The translations under genes were made by a program, and so were the position numbers. 64,000 bases of DNA, from NCBI RefSeq assembly GCF_000419605.1, contig NZ_ATTI01000001.1, positions 1 through 64,000 on the forward strand, given 5' to 3'. The notes below the pieces were generated by a model. That model made no database searches. It worked only from the letters and a program-made list of their open reading frames with translations, and was not told the origin of the DNA. Origin of the DNA: Sphingomonas phyllosphaerae 5.2. GTDB lineage: Bacteria; Pseudomonadota; Alphaproteobacteria; Sphingomonadales; Sphingomonadaceae. Of this stretch, positions 34,145-44,153 are shown piece after piece (within the stretch, counting starts at the first letter, position 1; every line of letters begins with the position of its first letter).

Positions 34145-35151
34145 CGCAGCGAGCGCGCCAGCCGCAGCAGGAAGGTATCCGCGACCACGCGCCCCGCCGG
34201 GCCGGCCGCAATCACCTCGCGCTCGGTTCGTCGTGCCGCACGCTGCGCCGCCACCAGCGCCGGCAGCGACCAACGCCGCATTGCCGCTGCGGTCGCCGCT
34301 TCTTCGCGCCAGAACACGCGGTGACGCTTCATCACCTGCTCCACGCCCTCCCCGGCGTCCACCGCACCGCGCATCTCCGCCAGCGTCACCATTCGACGTC
34401 CCAGCGCTCGCAGGATCGGGATCGGCGAACTGTCCGGGCCCTGCATACGCCGCAGGCCATCCACCAACCCAGTGACATCGCCGGCGGTCGCCGCCAGCAC
34501 GATCTCGCCGATCTCGCCCTCTGCGATCTCGGCACCGATCGCTTCCAAGGCCGCTTCGTCGGCATCGACCGGCCGCTCCGGCGCCGCGTCGAGGTACAGC
34601 GCCAGCTTCTCGACTTCGCGCATCATCACGGCGCGATCGCCGTCGCTGCCGCGGATGATGCGTTGCACCGCGGCCGCGCTCATTCGTAGGCCCGTGTTGC
34701 GCGCCAGCTCCGCGACGATCGCGGCGGCATCGCGCGCGTTGGGCGGATAGCACGCGAACGCCAACGCCCGATCGGAGTCGAGCGCCGTCTTCACCAATTT
34801 GCCGGTAGCCTTCACGGCCGGCGCCAACATCACGACCGGATTCCCCGCACGCTCCGCCGTCAGCAGCGCGGCCATCGCGTCGAGCGACTCCTCGCCTACG
34901 CCCGTTACCCGGACGAAGCGAGTCGCGCCGAACAGCGACAGCGCCGCTGCTTCGTCCGCCAGTCGCGCCGCGTCGTTGCGCAGCGTCGCACCGTCCAGAT
35001 CGACGCGCTCCGCCTCGACGCCCATGCCCTTGGCCAAGCGGGCCACGAACGCCTGCGCTACAGCTTCGTCCGGGCCGTACAGAAGGAACAGCCGGATGTC
35101 CGCCGGCGGACGGTCCAGCGCCGCGTTAAGCCGCGCCTCGGTCGCCTTCAC
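34141..35151 (-). CDS. holA: DNA polymerase III subunit delta (HolA)
   Basis: A 336-residue clamp-loader subunit that opens the sliding clamp. The N-terminal part (LFLLYGPDEAVAQAF) has the AAA+ fold without a working Walker A, and the helical collar domain is C-terminal. The order leuS-lptE-holA on one strand is conserved, and overlapping ends (holA start within 4 bases of the lptE stop) suggest one transcript. It converges on parB. Confidence 0.92.
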   Translation of the reverse strand: MKATEARLNAALDRPPADIRLFLLYGPDEAVAQAFVARLAKGMGVEAERVDLDGATLRNDAARLADEAAALSLFGATRFVRVTGVGEESLDAMAALLTAERAGNPVVMLAPAVKATGKLVKTALDSDRALAFACYPPNARDAAAIVAELARNTGLRMSAAAVQRIIRGSDGDRAVMMREVEKLALYLDAAPERPVDADEAALEAIGAEIAEGEIGEIVLAATAGDVTGLVDGLRRMQGPDSSPIPILRALGRRMVTLAEMRGAVDAGEGVEQVMKRHRVFWREEAATAAAMRRWSLPALVAAQRAARRTEREVIAAGPAGRVVADTFLLRLARSLR

Positions 35152-35654
35152 GGCCGAGCCGGCTGCGTCCGCCGAGCATAAAGCGCCAGCCGGGCGACGA
35201 TCTGGTCAGCGATTGTCTCGGAAAGTCGCTCCAGCGCGGTGCTTTCCGCCGCGATCGTCGCATATTCGGAGCCGACCACGTCGATCCCCGCGTCCGACGC
35301 CGCCGTCGCATCCAGCACGACCGTACCGCTGACGCCATCGATCAACTGATAGCGCGCGCGCAGCGTCCGTCGTTCGCGCGCCACGGAATCGTCGCTGCGC
35401 GCGCCCAGCCCGACGATCTTGTCGTCAAGCCGCACGTTGAGACGATAGCGCGCAGCACCGCCCCCGATCGCCGCCAGGCGTTCCCGCAGCGCGCCACTGA
35501 CCAGCCAACCGGCCTTGCCCTCGATCGGCCCGACGTCGACCGCGCCCAGCGTCGCACCGACGGCGCCGTGCCCGCCGCCGCTGTACAACGGGGTCAGCCC
35601 ACAACCCGCCAGCGGCGCCGCCGCCAGCAGCAGAACGATCGCGGGCGTCCGCAT
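35148..35654 (-). CDS. lptE: LPS-assembly lipoprotein LptE
   Basis: A 168-residue outer-membrane lipoprotein that plugs the LptD barrel. The signal has a lipobox LAGC with Cys at about residue 18, and the mature part starts GLTPLYSGG, typical of LptE/RlpB. A GTG at 35660 that overlaps the leuS stop is an alternative start. Position between leuS and holA supports the call. Confidence 0.92.
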   Translation of the reverse strand: MRTPAIVLLLAAAPLAGCGLTPLYSGGGHGAVGATLGAVDVGPIEGKAGWLVSGALRERLAAIGGGAARYRLNVRLDDKIVGLGARSDDSVARERRTLRARYQLIDGVSGTVVLDATAASDAGIDVVGSEYATIAAESTALERLSETIADQIVARLALYARRTQPARP

Positions 35655-35656
35655 GC

Positions 35657-38197
35657 TCACGCGACCAGGTTCACGAGCCGGTCGGGCACCACGATCACCT
35701 TGCGCGGCGTCTTGCCTTCCAGCGCGCGGATTACCTTGTCGGACGCCAGCGCCGCCGCCTCGGCATCCTCCTTCGCCAACCCCTTCGGCAGTGTCAGGGT
35801 GTCACGCAGCTTGCCGTTGATCTGCACCGCGATCGTCACTTCGTCGTCGATCAGCAGCGCCGCGTCGACGCTCGGCCATGCGACATCGGCGATCAGGCCG
35901 TCGCCGCCGCGCGCGGCCCACGCTTCCTCGGCGATATGCGGCGCCATCGGCGCCACCAACCGCATCAGCGCCGCCACCGCTGCGTCACGCGACGCCGAGG
36001 GCGCAGCCTTTTCGATCGCGCTCACCAGTTCATAGAGCTTGGCGACCGCCTTGTTGAACGACAGCGCCTCGATGTCGTCGGCGACTCCGGCGATCGCACG
36101 GTGCACCTTGCGATCGAGCGCCTTGTCCTCGCCCCCCGCCGCCGGTGCGACCGCAAACAACCGCCACAGCCGCTGGACGAAGCGCCATGCGCCCTCGATG
36201 CCGTTCTCGCTCCACTCCAGATCGCGCTCCGGCGGCGAGTCGGAGAGCATGAACCAGCGCACCGCGTCCGCGCCATATTGATCGACGATCGGCTCGGGAT
36301 CGACGGTGTTCTTCTTCGACTTGGACATCTTCTCGACCCGACCGCGGATGATCGGAATCGCCCCGCTCTCCTCGGTCTCGAAGAACAGCTTCCCGCCCTC
36401 GCCAACGGTCAGGTCCGCAGGAGCCACCCACAACGCGCTCGGCGGCCCGTCGTGGTCCGGGATATCGAGTTGATAGGTCTCGTGGGTCACCATTCCCTGC
36501 GTGAACAGCCCGGTGAACGGCTCCGCCAGATCGATAAGACCGACGTGCCGCAGCGCGCGCGTCCAGAAGCGCGCATAGAGCAGGTGCAGGATCGCATGCT
36601 CGACCCCGCCGATATATTGCCCGACCGGCAACCAGCTTTCCGCCACCGCCCGGTCGAACGGACGATCCTCTGGCTGGCTGGCGAAACGGATGAAATACCA
36701 CGACGAATCCGCAAACGTGTCGAGCGTGTCGGTATCGCGCAACGCATCTGCCCCGCACGCCGGGCACGCCACGTGCTTCCACGTCGGATGGCGATCGAGC
36801 GGATTGCCTGGTACGTCGAACGTCACGTCCTCCGGCAGCGTCACGGGCAATTGCTCGCGCGGCACCGGCACTTCGCCACAGGCCGCGCAATGCACGATCG
36901 GGATCGGCGTCCCCCAGTAACGCTGGCGGCTCACCCCCCAGTCACGCAGCCGGTACACGGTCGATCCAATACCCCAGCCACCTGCCTCGGCGCGCGCGAT
37001 CACGTCGCGCTTGGCGTCGTCGATTTCCAGGCCGTCGAGAAACTGCGAGTTCACCAGCCGCCCGGGGCCGCTGTACGCCGCATCGGCGTCGAACGCCGGA
37101 TCGGTCTGCTCGCCATCCGCCACCACCCGCCGGATCGGCAGTGCGTATTTGGTCGCGAAGTCGAAGTCGCGCTGGTCATGTGCCGGCACCCCGAACACCG
37201 CGCCCGTGCCGTATTCCATCAGCACGAAATTGGCGATGAACACCGGCAGCTCGCCGGCGCCGAACGGATGCGTCGCGGTCAGCCCGGTATCGTAGCCGAG
37301 CTTTTCCTGCGTCTCCAGCTCGGCCGCGGTCGTCCCGCCCTGCTTGCAACGCTCGATGAAGGCTGCGGCCGCCGCGTCACGCGCGGCGAGCGCCTGCGCG
37401 ATCGGATGATCCGCCGCCACCGCGACGAAGCTGGCACCGAACATCGTATCGGGGCGGGTGGTGAACACTTCCACCGATCCGCCGTCGGAAAGCTGGAAGC
37501 GAAACGTCAGCCCCTGGCTCTTGCCGATCCAATTCTCCTGCATCAGCCGCACCTTGTCCGGCCAATGCTCCAGGCTACCCAGCCCCTCGATCAGTTCGTC
37601 GGCGAACTGCGTGATCTTCAGGAACCACTGGCTAAGCTTGCGCTTCTCGACCAGCGCCCCCGAACGCCAGCCCCGCCCGTCGATCACCTGCTCGTTGGCG
37701 AGCACGGTCATGTCGACCGGGTCCCAGTTGACCGCCGATTCCTTGCGATAGACCAGGCCGGCCTTCAGGAACTCGAGGAACAGCGCCTGTTCGTGCCCGT
37801 AGTAATCGGGCTCGCACGTCGCCAGTTCCCGCGACCAATCGAGCGCAAAGCCCAGCCGCTTCAGCTGCGCCTTCATCGCGGCGATATTGGCGCGCGTCCA
37901 GTTGCCGGGATGCACGCCCTTTTCCATCGCCGCATTCTCGGCCGGCATCCCGAACGCGTCCCACCCCATCGGGTGCAACACCTCGTGCCCGATCATGCGC
38001 CGATACCGCGCCAGCACGTCGCCCATCGTATAGTTGCGGACGTGCCCCATGTGGATCTTCCCCGACGGATAGGGGAACATCTCCAGCACATAGCTTTTCG
38101 GCTTGGGGCTGTCGTCGCGCGCGGCGAAGGTCGCTCGCTCGTCCCACACCTTCTGCCAGTGCGCGTCGGCCTTCAGCGCATTGAAGCGGTTCGTCAT
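35657..38197 (-). CDS. leuS: Leucyl-tRNA synthetase
   Basis: An 846-residue class I synthetase. The HIGH motif appears as HMGH at 49-52 ([15 protein letters not shown]), and the editing domain is inserted in the Rossmann fold. A zinc-like CAAC...CPAC knuckle lies near residues 434-471, KMSKSKK precedes the anticodon-binding domain, and a C-terminal domain closes the protein. Length and motif order are normal. It heads the leuS-lptE-holA operon, preceded by the DUF3576 gene's stop 8 bases upstream of the leuS start. Confidence 0.97.
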   Translation of the reverse strand: MTNRFNALKADAHWQKVWDERATFAARDDSPKPKSYVLEMFPYPSGKIHMGHVRNYTMGDVLARYRRMIGHEVLHPMGWDAFGMPAENAAMEKGVHPGNWTRANIAAMKAQLKRLGFALDWSRELATCEPDYYGHEQALFLEFLKAGLVYRKESAVNWDPVDMTVLANEQVIDGRGWRSGALVEKRKLSQWFLKITQFADELIEGLGSLEHWPDKVRLMQENWIGKSQGLTFRFQLSDGGSVEVFTTRPDTMFGASFVAVAADHPIAQALAARDAAAAAFIERCKQGGTTAAELETQEKLGYDTGLTATHPFGAGELPVFIANFVLMEYGTGAVFGVPAHDQRDFDFATKYALPIRRVVADGEQTDPAFDADAAYSGPGRLVNSQFLDGLEIDDAKRDVIARAEAGGWGIGSTVYRLRDWGVSRQRYWGTPIPIVHCAACGEVPVPREQLPVTLPEDVTFDVPGNPLDRHPTWKHVACPACGADALRDTDTLDTFADSSWYFIRFASQPEDRPFDRAVAESWLPVGQYIGGVEHAILHLLYARFWTRALRHVGLIDLAEPFTGLFTQGMVTHETYQLDIPDHDGPPSALWVAPADLTVGEGGKLFFETEESGAIPIIRGRVEKMSKSKKNTVDPEPIVDQYGADAVRWFMLSDSPPERDLEWSENGIEGAWRFVQRLWRLFAVAPAAGGEDKALDRKVHRAIAGVADDIEALSFNKAVAKLYELVSAIEKAAPSASRDAAVAALMRLVAPMAPHIAEEAWAARGGDGLIADVAWPSVDAALLIDDEVTIAVQINGKLRDTLTLPKGLAKEDAEAAALASDKVIRALEGKTPRKVIVVPDRLVNLVA

Positions 38198-38205
38198 CCG
38201 CGCGC

Positions 38206-38652
38206 TCAGCCGGTCACCGCGCCACGGCGCAGGTCACGCGCACGCGTCAGGATGATATCCTCCAGCTTCTGCGTCGTGGCCGCCTCGACCGGCGACGCCA
38301 CCCACTGGCCGTTCCGGTTCACCTCGCGCAGCGCCGCCACGCGCACCGCGTCGGCACGGAGATCCTGGTCGAGAATCGACACGGTCAGTTTCATCCGCTC
38401 GCCGGGCGTCTGCGGGTTCACGTACCAGTCGGTGACGATCACGCCGCCGTTGGAATCGGTCTGCAGCAACGGCATGAAGCTGATCGTGTCGAGCGTCGCG
38501 CGCCACAGGTAGCTGTTGACGCCGATGGTGGTGACCTTGGACGCGGCGAGGTCGCCTTCGGGCTTGCCCCCGCGGCCGCCGCACGCCGACAGCGTCAGCG
38601 ACAGGGCAAGAGCGGCTGACAGGCCAGCCGCAAGGCGCGAGGGGCGGAACAT
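38206..38652 (-). CDS. DUF3576 domain lipoprotein
   Basis: A 148-residue protein with a lipoprotein signal (LTLSAC, Cys about residue 22) and the DUF3576 domain ([21 protein letters not shown]...DWY), known next to leuS in alphaproteobacteria. ATG 38652 lies 8 bases after AAGGA; ATG 38658 is also possible. It probably sits on the outer membrane facing the periplasm. It is likely first in the DUF3576-leuS-lptE-holA transcript. The function is unknown. Confidence 0.88.
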   Translation of the reverse strand: MFRPSRLAAGLSAALALSLTLSACGGRGGKPEGDLAASKVTTIGVNSYLWRATLDTISFMPLLQTDSNGGVIVTDWYVNPQTPGERMKLTVSILDQDLRADAVRVAALREVNRNGQWVASPVEAATTQKLEDIILTRARDLRRGAVTG

Positions 38653-38775
38653 CGGCATCGTCCTTACAGGGAATTCAGGTGATCGCGCCCGCTCTACCCG
38701 CACCGCCTGCCCCCGGCAAGCGCGCCACATTGTGGACATGATGCAACAGGTGCCGGATAAAGAGCCGGGGCGGTA

Positions 38776-39570
38776 ATGGACTCGGAACGGATTCCTGTTA
38801 GGCCCGCTCTCACAGTCCGGATGTATTGGTCCGGCAAAAGGGGATGGGATTCGATCGTGGCCGCAGGACGCCGCATCGCTGCATGTATCGCGGGGGCCGT
38901 GCTGGCTGCCGCCGTCGCAGCCGTGCCCGCGCTCGGGGCCGCCGACTCCGCCAGACATGTGACGCGAAAGCTCGCTCCAGCGCCGCGCATCACCGGTTCC
39001 TTCACGCCTTCGGCCGCCGATCCCAAGCTCGCGGCGCTGTTCGCGCGCGGCGGGCTCGACCCGAGCAGCTTCAGCTTCACGCCATCCGAATCGCGGATCG
39101 GCAATCGTGCGGTGACCGTCGCGGTGCGTGCGCGCTCCAGCACCGGGTCGCGCGACTCGACCCGTTACGCCGCGGCGAACACGCAAACCGTCGGACTCGC
39201 TCCGATCGCCTACAATCTGGGTGTCGCGGTCGGCTGGAAGCGGTTCGCGATCTCCGGCGACGTCGCCAAGATCGATCTGGCCGGCGTCCCCGGCAGCCGC
39301 GAGGCCGCAGACGTCGCGCTCAGCTATTCGGGCAGCAAGTGGAGCGGCCGCGTCGGCGCGACCGCCGATCGTCCCCTGCCCGGCGCACCTCGTGCGCTCA
39401 CCGAGCCGAACAGCTATTCGATCGACGTGGGCGGCAGCTACTCGATCACCCGCAACCTCGACCTGACGGCAGGCATGCGGCTGAAGACCGACCGTGAGCG
39501 CCTTGCCCGCGTCGATGACGATCGCCGCGACAGCCAGGCCGTCTACGTCGGCACCGCGTTCCGCTTTTAA
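38776..39570 (+). CDS. Putative exported outer-membrane beta-barrel protein
   Basis: A 264-residue protein. A hydrophobic stretch (IAACIAGAVLAAAVAAVPALGA) after a long basic N-terminus looks like a signal peptide; if the start is ATG 38821 instead, its n-region has a normal length. The mature part has alternating polar/non-polar strands near the C-terminus (YSIDVGGSYSITRNLDLTAGMRL) and ends ...AVYVGTAFRF, a terminal Phe motif seen in Omp85-inserted barrels. I do not recognise a named family. It diverges from the DUF3576 gene. Confidence 0.65.
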   Translation: MDSERIPVRPALTVRMYWSGKRGWDSIVAAGRRIAACIAGAVLAAAVAAVPALGAADSARHVTRKLAPAPRITGSFTPSAADPKLAALFARGGLDPSSFSFTPSESRIGNRAVTVAVRARSSTGSRDSTRYAAANTQTVGLAPIAYNLGVAVGWKRFAISGDVAKIDLAGVPGSREAADVALSYSGSKWSGRVGATADRPLPGAPRALTEPNSYSIDVGGSYSITRNLDLTAGMRLKTDRERLARVDDDRRDSQAVYVGTAFRF

Positions 39571-40324
39571 GGGCCGGTTGCCGTAAGGCTGACCTGACGC
39601 TTCACACCCGCTGACCTGTCGAGCGACATGCCATCGCGGGCCACCTCGCGAAGGCAGGCCGATCGCAGTCGACCGACGGCAGCGTCGACTCGCAACACCG
39701 CCGGGAACGGCATGCGCTCGATCCCGGCTTGTGAGAGTCACCCGCCGGCAGAGCCGAAGCTACTGATTACACGCGTCGATCCCGGCGACTTCTTTCAGCG
39801 TTAGCGCCGCTCCATAGCGCTACCGTGCACTCTAGCCGACGACCGCAACCACTGTGACCGGCCGGCGGAGCCAAAGGCTGCGACGCGCCGCAGTACGTTT
39901 CCACGCCCGCCTGCCATGAGGGCGACCTTGACCATCCACCAGGGTCGATCGACACTCGACCGGTCCCCGCGAGCGCCGTCATCGCGAGCGTAGCGAAGCG
40001 ATCCAGTGCATCGCGCGGAACGCTGGATTACTTCGCTCTACTCGCAAAACGGGTAAAGGTCGCAAACCTGCCCGATCGAGCGCCGTGCGCCATAACAGAT
40101 GGAAAATCTTCGTTCGCGAACAGCCCGGCATCCGTAAGGCGCAGAATGTCGCCGCCTGGTACCAGGCCCTTTCGATGACCTGCCACACGCACCCCTAACC
40201 GGTGCGGGCTGGACGAACACCGCTCCACGGTCCGCGACTCGTCCCTCGCCCTGGGGCTTGATCCCCGGGATCCGCTATCCCAAGCGCTTCCCTGGACCCG
40301 GTAACGCGGTAGTCGGCCGCACCG
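39571..40324. other. Longest gene-free stretch (about 750 bases)
   Basis: No open frame here has family features, a ribosome site and coding-like composition together. The short minus-strand frames at 39767-40228 are Arg/Cys-rich and overlap each other. The only structure I can name is the inverted repeat at 39977-40049. The region may hold promoters, a small RNA or decayed sequence. Confidence 0.5.
39977..40049. repeat. Imperfect inverted repeat, intergenic family A (copy 2)
   Basis: CGTCATCGCGAGCGTAGCGA (left) and a right arm CGCTGGATTACTTCGCTCTACTCGC are near reverse complements around a short GC-rich loop. The left arm matches the right arm of the 14003-14075 element in inverted sense. 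It is REP-like and mobilised in trans if at all; no transposase is present in the window. Confidence 0.65.
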
Positions 40325-40849
40325 TCAAGTCCGCCGCGGTCGGCCCCACGCATCGATCGCGGCGAACCCGTCGAATCCCAGCGCCCGGATACGTCGCCAC
40401 CGCCGCATATCCATCCCGCCCAGCGCGATCACGACGACCGGTAGCCCGCGCGCGATCGTGGCTGCCCGCGCCGGTCCGATGCCGCGCGCACCCGGATGCG
40501 ACCGGGTCGCGAACACCGGCGACACGAACAGCATTGTCGCGCCCGCCCGTACCCCCGCCAGCGCCTGGCGGCGATCGTGCGCCGGCCACGTCACCAGCCC
40601 GTGCCCGCGCTGCCCGTGCACCCCCGCCTCGCCGCGCATCGGCACCGCGCCGGCGCGCACCAGGACCAGCCCGCGCGCGCGCGCGATCCGGCGCACGCGT
40701 TCGAACAGCATCCGACGCTCCGCCGCCGGCGTGTCGTAATGGCGGAAGATCACGCCGCCGCCGCGCGGTAGACGCGCCAAATCGCCCCACAGCGCCCCCT
40801 CACGGCGTTCGTCGGTCATCAGCCAGCAGATGGGGTGGCGGGCAGCCAT
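40325..40849 (-). CDS. Thiamine phosphate synthase-like TIM-barrel protein (ThiE/TenI)
   Basis: A 174-residue protein whose C-terminal part shows the TMP-synthase/TenI pattern LFVSPVFATRSHPGARGIGP and VVVIALGGMD. It is shorter than classical ThiE (about 210 residues), and the N-terminal substrate residues are not clear. No other thiamine genes are adjacent, so a TenI-like or relict role is possible. It diverges from yggS with 22 bases between the starts. Confidence 0.75.
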   Translation of the reverse strand: MAARHPICWLMTDERREGALWGDLARLPRGGGVIFRHYDTPAAERRMLFERVRRIARARGLVLVRAGAVPMRGEAGVHGQRGHGLVTWPAHDRRQALAGVRAGATMLFVSPVFATRSHPGARGIGPARAATIARGLPVVVIALGGMDMRRWRRIRALGFDGFAAIDAWGRPRRT

Positions 40850-40871
40850 ACGGCTGCCTATAGCGCGCGCA

Positions 40872-41531
40872 ATGACCTCCGACGACCGTCTCGCCGCCAT
40901 CCATGCCCGGATCGCGACCGCCGCCCGCGCCGCGCGCCGTGATCCTGCCGGCGTCACGCTGGTGGCGGTGTCGAAGACTCAGGATGCCGCGGCGATCCGC
41001 CCGCTGCTCGCCACGGGCCATCGCGACTTCGGCGAGAACCGCGTGCAAGAGGCACAGGCGAAATGGCCGGCGCTGCGTGACGAATTCGAAGGCGTGCGGC
41101 TGCACCTTGTCGGACAATTGCAGTCGAACAAGGCCGCCGATGCGGTCGCGCTCGCCGATGCCATCCATAGTGTCGATCGTGCCTCGCTCGTCACCGCGCT
41201 CGCGCGGGCGATGGAAGCCAGCGGTCGCCGGCCCGATTGCTTCGTGCAGGTCAATATCGGGGAAGAGGAGCAGAAGGGCGGCTGCGCGATCGGCGCCTTG
41301 CCGGCGCTGCTGGCCGAAGCACGCGCCGCCGACCTGCCGGTTGCGGGGCTGATGTGCGTCCCGCCGGCGGGGATCGAACCCGCGCCCTATTTTGCGTTGC
41401 TGGCGAAGATCGCAAGGGATTCCGGAATGGCAGGACTCAGCATGGGTATGTCCGACGATGTCGAGCAGGCGGTGATGCTCGGTGCCACGCACGTCCGCGT
41501 CGGCTCGGCGCTGTTCGGGCCACGCGCATGA
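40872..41531 (+). CDS. PLP homeostasis protein YggS (PROSC family)
   Basis: A 219-residue alanine-racemase-like TIM barrel that binds pyridoxal phosphate without known enzyme activity. The PLP lysine is Lys35 in LVAVSKTQ, followed by FGENRVQEAQ, HLVGQLQSNK, GLMCVPP and GLSMGMSDD. The final RVGSALFGPR is typical. It overlaps the next gene by ATGA. Confidence 0.93.
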   Translation: MTSDDRLAAIHARIATAARAARRDPAGVTLVAVSKTQDAAAIRPLLATGHRDFGENRVQEAQAKWPALRDEFEGVRLHLVGQLQSNKAADAVALADAIHSVDRASLVTALARAMEASGRRPDCFVQVNIGEEEQKGGCAIGALPALLAEARAADLPVAGLMCVPPAGIEPAPYFALLAKIARDSGMAGLSMGMSDDVEQAVMLGATHVRVGSALFGPRA

Positions 41532-42196
41532 CCCCGCGTTTCGATGCCCTGCTCTTCGACTTCGACGGCGTCCTGATCGAGAGCGAGGCATCGGGCAACC
41601 GCCACCTCGCCGACTATCTGACCGCTGCCGGGCATCCGATTTCCGCGGAGGAATCGATGTCGCGCTTCATGGGTCTGGCGGGCAAGGATTTCCTCGGCGC
41701 GGTCGAGACCTATATCGGCGCTGCCATCCCCGCCGACTTCCACGCGCAGCGTACCGTCGAGAACGAGCGCTGCCTGGCAGAAGGCATTGCCGAGGTCGCG
41801 GGCGCCACCGCCTTCGTCCGCGCCCTCCCGCCAGCGCTGCGCCGCGCCGTCGTGTCTTCCAGCCGCGTGAACTGGATCGCCACGCATCTCGACCATCTCG
41901 GGCTGCGCGCCTCCTTCGGCGAACACCTTTACTCCGGCGCCGAGCACGTCGCCAACGGCAAGCCCGCCCCTGATCTCTATCTGTATGCCGCGGAGAAGCT
42001 GGGCGTCGCGATCGAACGCTGTGCGATCATCGAGGATTCGCCGGTCGGGGCGACCGGGGCAGTCGCGAGCGGCGCGTTCGTCGTCGGGCTCGTCGCCGGC
42101 GCGCATTGTGGCCCGGATCACGCAACACGCCTCCGCGCGATCGGGGTGGATGCCATCGCCCGCAACTTCGACGACGTCGCCGCCCTGTTGGGGTAA
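41528..42196 (+). CDS. HAD-superfamily phosphatase (beta-phosphoglucomutase-like)
   Basis: A 222-residue haloacid-dehalogenase hydrolase. Motif I is LLFDFDGVLIES (Asp11 nucleophile, Asp13), motif II is the VVSSSR segment, the Lys is in ANGKPAPDLYL, and motif IV is IIEDSPVG. A helical cap lies between motifs I and II. It acts on a phosphorylated sugar or similar small molecule; the specificity is unknown. It is translationally coupled to yggS. Confidence 0.9.
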   Translation: MTPRFDALLFDFDGVLIESEASGNRHLADYLTAAGHPISAEESMSRFMGLAGKDFLGAVETYIGAAIPADFHAQRTVENERCLAEGIAEVAGATAFVRALPPALRRAVVSSSRVNWIATHLDHLGLRASFGEHLYSGAEHVANGKPAPDLYLYAAEKLGVAIERCAIIEDSPVGATGAVASGAFVVGLVAGAHCGPDHATRLRAIGVDAIARNFDDVAALLG

Positions 42197-42204
42197 CCGC
42201 TCGC

Positions 42205-43263
42205 TTAGAGCTGGTGGCCGGTCCGATCGCGCTTGGTCGCGAGATATCTCGCATTGTGGGGATTTGGCGGCAAGGCGTGCGGCACGCGCTCGACCACCGT
42301 CACCCCGGCCGCCTCCAGCCCCGCGACCTTCGCGGGGTTGTTGGTCAACAGCCGCACCCGGCCCTGCCCCAGCAACTGCAGCATCCGGCCCGCCACGCCA
42401 AAGTCGCGCGCGTCGATCGCGAAGCCGAGCCGCATGTTGGCGTCGACAGTGTCGAAACCCTGATCCTGAAGCGCATAGGCCCGCAGCTTGTTGACCAAAC
42501 CGATCCCGCGCCCCTCCTGCCGCAGGTACAGCAACACGCCCCACCCCGCCGCCGCGATCGCGCGGATCGCCGCTTCCAGTTGCGGCCCGCAGTCGCATTT
42601 CAGGCTGCCCAACACGTCCCCGGTGAGACATTCGCTGTGTAAACGCACCAGTGGCGGTGCACCGTTCGGCACCCCGATGATCAATGCGACGTGCTCGTCG
42701 GCGCTTTCGGGCGATCGAAACGCGACGATCTCGGCGTGCTCAGCCCCCGCCACCGGCAGCCGCGCGCGCACGGCGATCGCCAGTCTTCCCGAATCCTCAT
42801 GCGCATCGATATCCTCGACCCGCACCGTCTCCTCGACGGCCCCGGCCCCGATCACGAAGGCCGGCAGCAATCCCGCAATACGCGCCAGCCGTAGCGCCGC
42901 CGCTGCGGCTTGCGGCGATGTCACCGGAATCGTGCGAAAAGGTCCCTTGAAAGGCGTCGCAAGATCGAGCTGCGGATCGGCCAGCGCCGTCGCCAGCGCC
43001 ATGTCGAACCATGGGGCATGCTCGATCACCACCGGCCAATCCGGCACCGCCGCATCGCGTTGATTCGACAGCTTCAATGTCTCGGCCCGCCCGCTCGACA
43101 GCAGCACGTCGTGCGCCCGGTCGCCGGTAAAGCGCGCCATCCGCTCGGCATCCGCCGTCTCGATCGCGAGCAGCGCCAGCGGAGCCTCGCCTGCCGCCGC
43201 TACGGCGATCGGCCAACCTCGCCGCATCGCATCGATCGCGCGCGCGGCATTGCGGGCACTCAC
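42205..43263 (-). CDS. ribA: GTP cyclohydrolase II, RibBA-like architecture with degenerate N-terminus
   Basis: A 352-residue protein. The C-terminal 200 residues are GTP cyclohydrolase II, with the zinc cysteines in HSECLTGDVLGS and KCDCGPQ, then RQEGRGIGL and LLTNNPAKV. It makes the first intermediate of riboflavin synthesis from GTP. The N-terminal part follows the outline of dihydroxybutanone-phosphate synthase but lacks its DDEDREN-type acidic motif. GTG 43263 overlaps the xth stop (GTGA), a better start than the TTG at 43311. Confidence 0.92.
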   Translation of the reverse strand: MSARNAARAIDAMRRGWPIAVAAAGEAPLALLAIETADAERMARFTGDRAHDVLLSSGRAETLKLSNQRDAAVPDWPVVIEHAPWFDMALATALADPQLDLATPFKGPFRTIPVTSPQAAAAALRLARIAGLLPAFVIGAGAVEETVRVEDIDAHEDSGRLAIAVRARLPVAGAEHAEIVAFRSPESADEHVALIIGVPNGAPPLVRLHSECLTGDVLGSLKCDCGPQLEAAIRAIAAAGWGVLLYLRQEGRGIGLVNKLRAYALQDQGFDTVDANMRLGFAIDARDFGVAGRMLQLLGQGRVRLLTNNPAKVAGLEAAGVTVVERVPHALPPNPHNARYLATKRDRTGHQL

Positions 43264-44042
43264 CAGTCGAACTCGGTCATGATCGGCACGTGATCGGATG
43301 GCTTCAGCCAACTACGGCACGATTCAAATACCTTATGGGCCGTTGCCGTCTTCGCGACATCGCCCGTCGCCCACATATGATCCAGCCGGCGCCCGCGATC
43401 GTTCTTGGTCCAATCAGGAGAGCGATAACTCCACCACGTGTGCAACCGCGCCGGCGCCGGATGAAAATGCCGGCCGAGGTCGACCCAGTCGTTCGACCCT
43501 TTCAGCCCCTCGAGCGCCTCGACCTCGATCGGGGTGTGGCTGACCACCTTCAGCAGCGCCTTGTGGCTCCAGACGTCGCTTGGCAGCGGCGCGATGTTGA
43601 AGTCGCCTGTCAGGATCGTCGGGACGCTCAATCCCTCGGACCAGCGTGTCATCCGCTCCACAAAATCCAGCTTTTGCCCGAACTTGGGGTTCACTTCACG
43701 ATCGGGAACATCGCCGCCGGCAGGGACATAGACGTTCTCCAGCCGCACGCCGTTGGGCAATCGCACGCCCAGATGCCGCGCCTCGCGGTTCGCCTGCCAG
43801 TCGAACCGGTCGTCCTCCACCACCGGCACACGCGCGACGATCGCAACACCGTGGTGCATCCGTTGGCCATGAAGCAGCACGTGCTCGTAGCCGAGCGCGC
43901 GAAAGGCGTCGGTAGGAAAGTCCGCGTCGATCACCTTCGTTTCCTGAAGACACAACACGTCGGGCCGCGCCTCGCGAAGGAATTGCTCGACGATCTCGAT
44001 GCGAAAGCGGACCGAGTTGATGTTCCAGGAGACGATCTTCAC
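43260..44042 (-). CDS. xth: Exodeoxyribonuclease III (AP endonuclease)
   Basis: A 260-residue exonuclease/endonuclease/phosphatase-family enzyme that cuts at abasic sites and degrades 3' ends. Its catalytic motifs in order are WNINSVR, LQETK, GDFNIAP, RRLDHMW and SDHVPIM. The length is normal. It is the upstream partner of ribA through a GTGA overlap. A terminator 72 bases upstream isolates it from lolA. Confidence 0.95.
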   Translation of the reverse strand: MKIVSWNINSVRFRIEIVEQFLREARPDVLCLQETKVIDADFPTDAFRALGYEHVLLHGQRMHHGVAIVARVPVVEDDRFDWQANREARHLGVRLPNGVRLENVYVPAGGDVPDREVNPKFGQKLDFVERMTRWSEGLSVPTILTGDFNIAPLPSDVWSHKALLKVVSHTPIEVEALEGLKGSNDWVDLGRHFHPAPARLHTWWSYRSPDWTKNDRGRRLDHMWATGDVAKTATAHKVFESCRSWLKPSDHVPIMTEFDW

Positions 44043-44113
44043 GCTGGCCTAGGTAGCCAAGGCGGCACGGGCCGACAAGGCGCGGCGCGGCGACGCGATC
44101 GCCAGCCGCCACA

Positions 44114-44153
44114 TAGAGAAAGGCCCCCGCTCCGGGGGCATGGAGCGAGGGCC
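44114..44153 (-). terminator. Rho-independent terminator between lolA and xth
   Basis: On the minus strand a strong imperfect stem (GGCCCTCGCTCC / GGAGCGGGGGCC) closes an 8-base loop ATGCCCCC and runs into TTTCTCT. It lies about 140 bases after the lolA stop and before the xth start, so it ends the lolA transcript or a separate small RNA. Confidence 0.75.

Noticed and set aside
35936-38512. 858-codon plus-strand open frame antisense to leuS
   Set aside because: It is the GC-rich shadow of leuS: the sequence is Arg/His/Gln-rich low complexity, with no family motif, while leuS has full synthetase motifs.
39767-40228. Short minus-strand open frames as genes in the 39.6-40.3 kb gap
   Set aside because: They overlap each other in several frames, lack ribosome sites and family features, and one runs through the inverted repeat.
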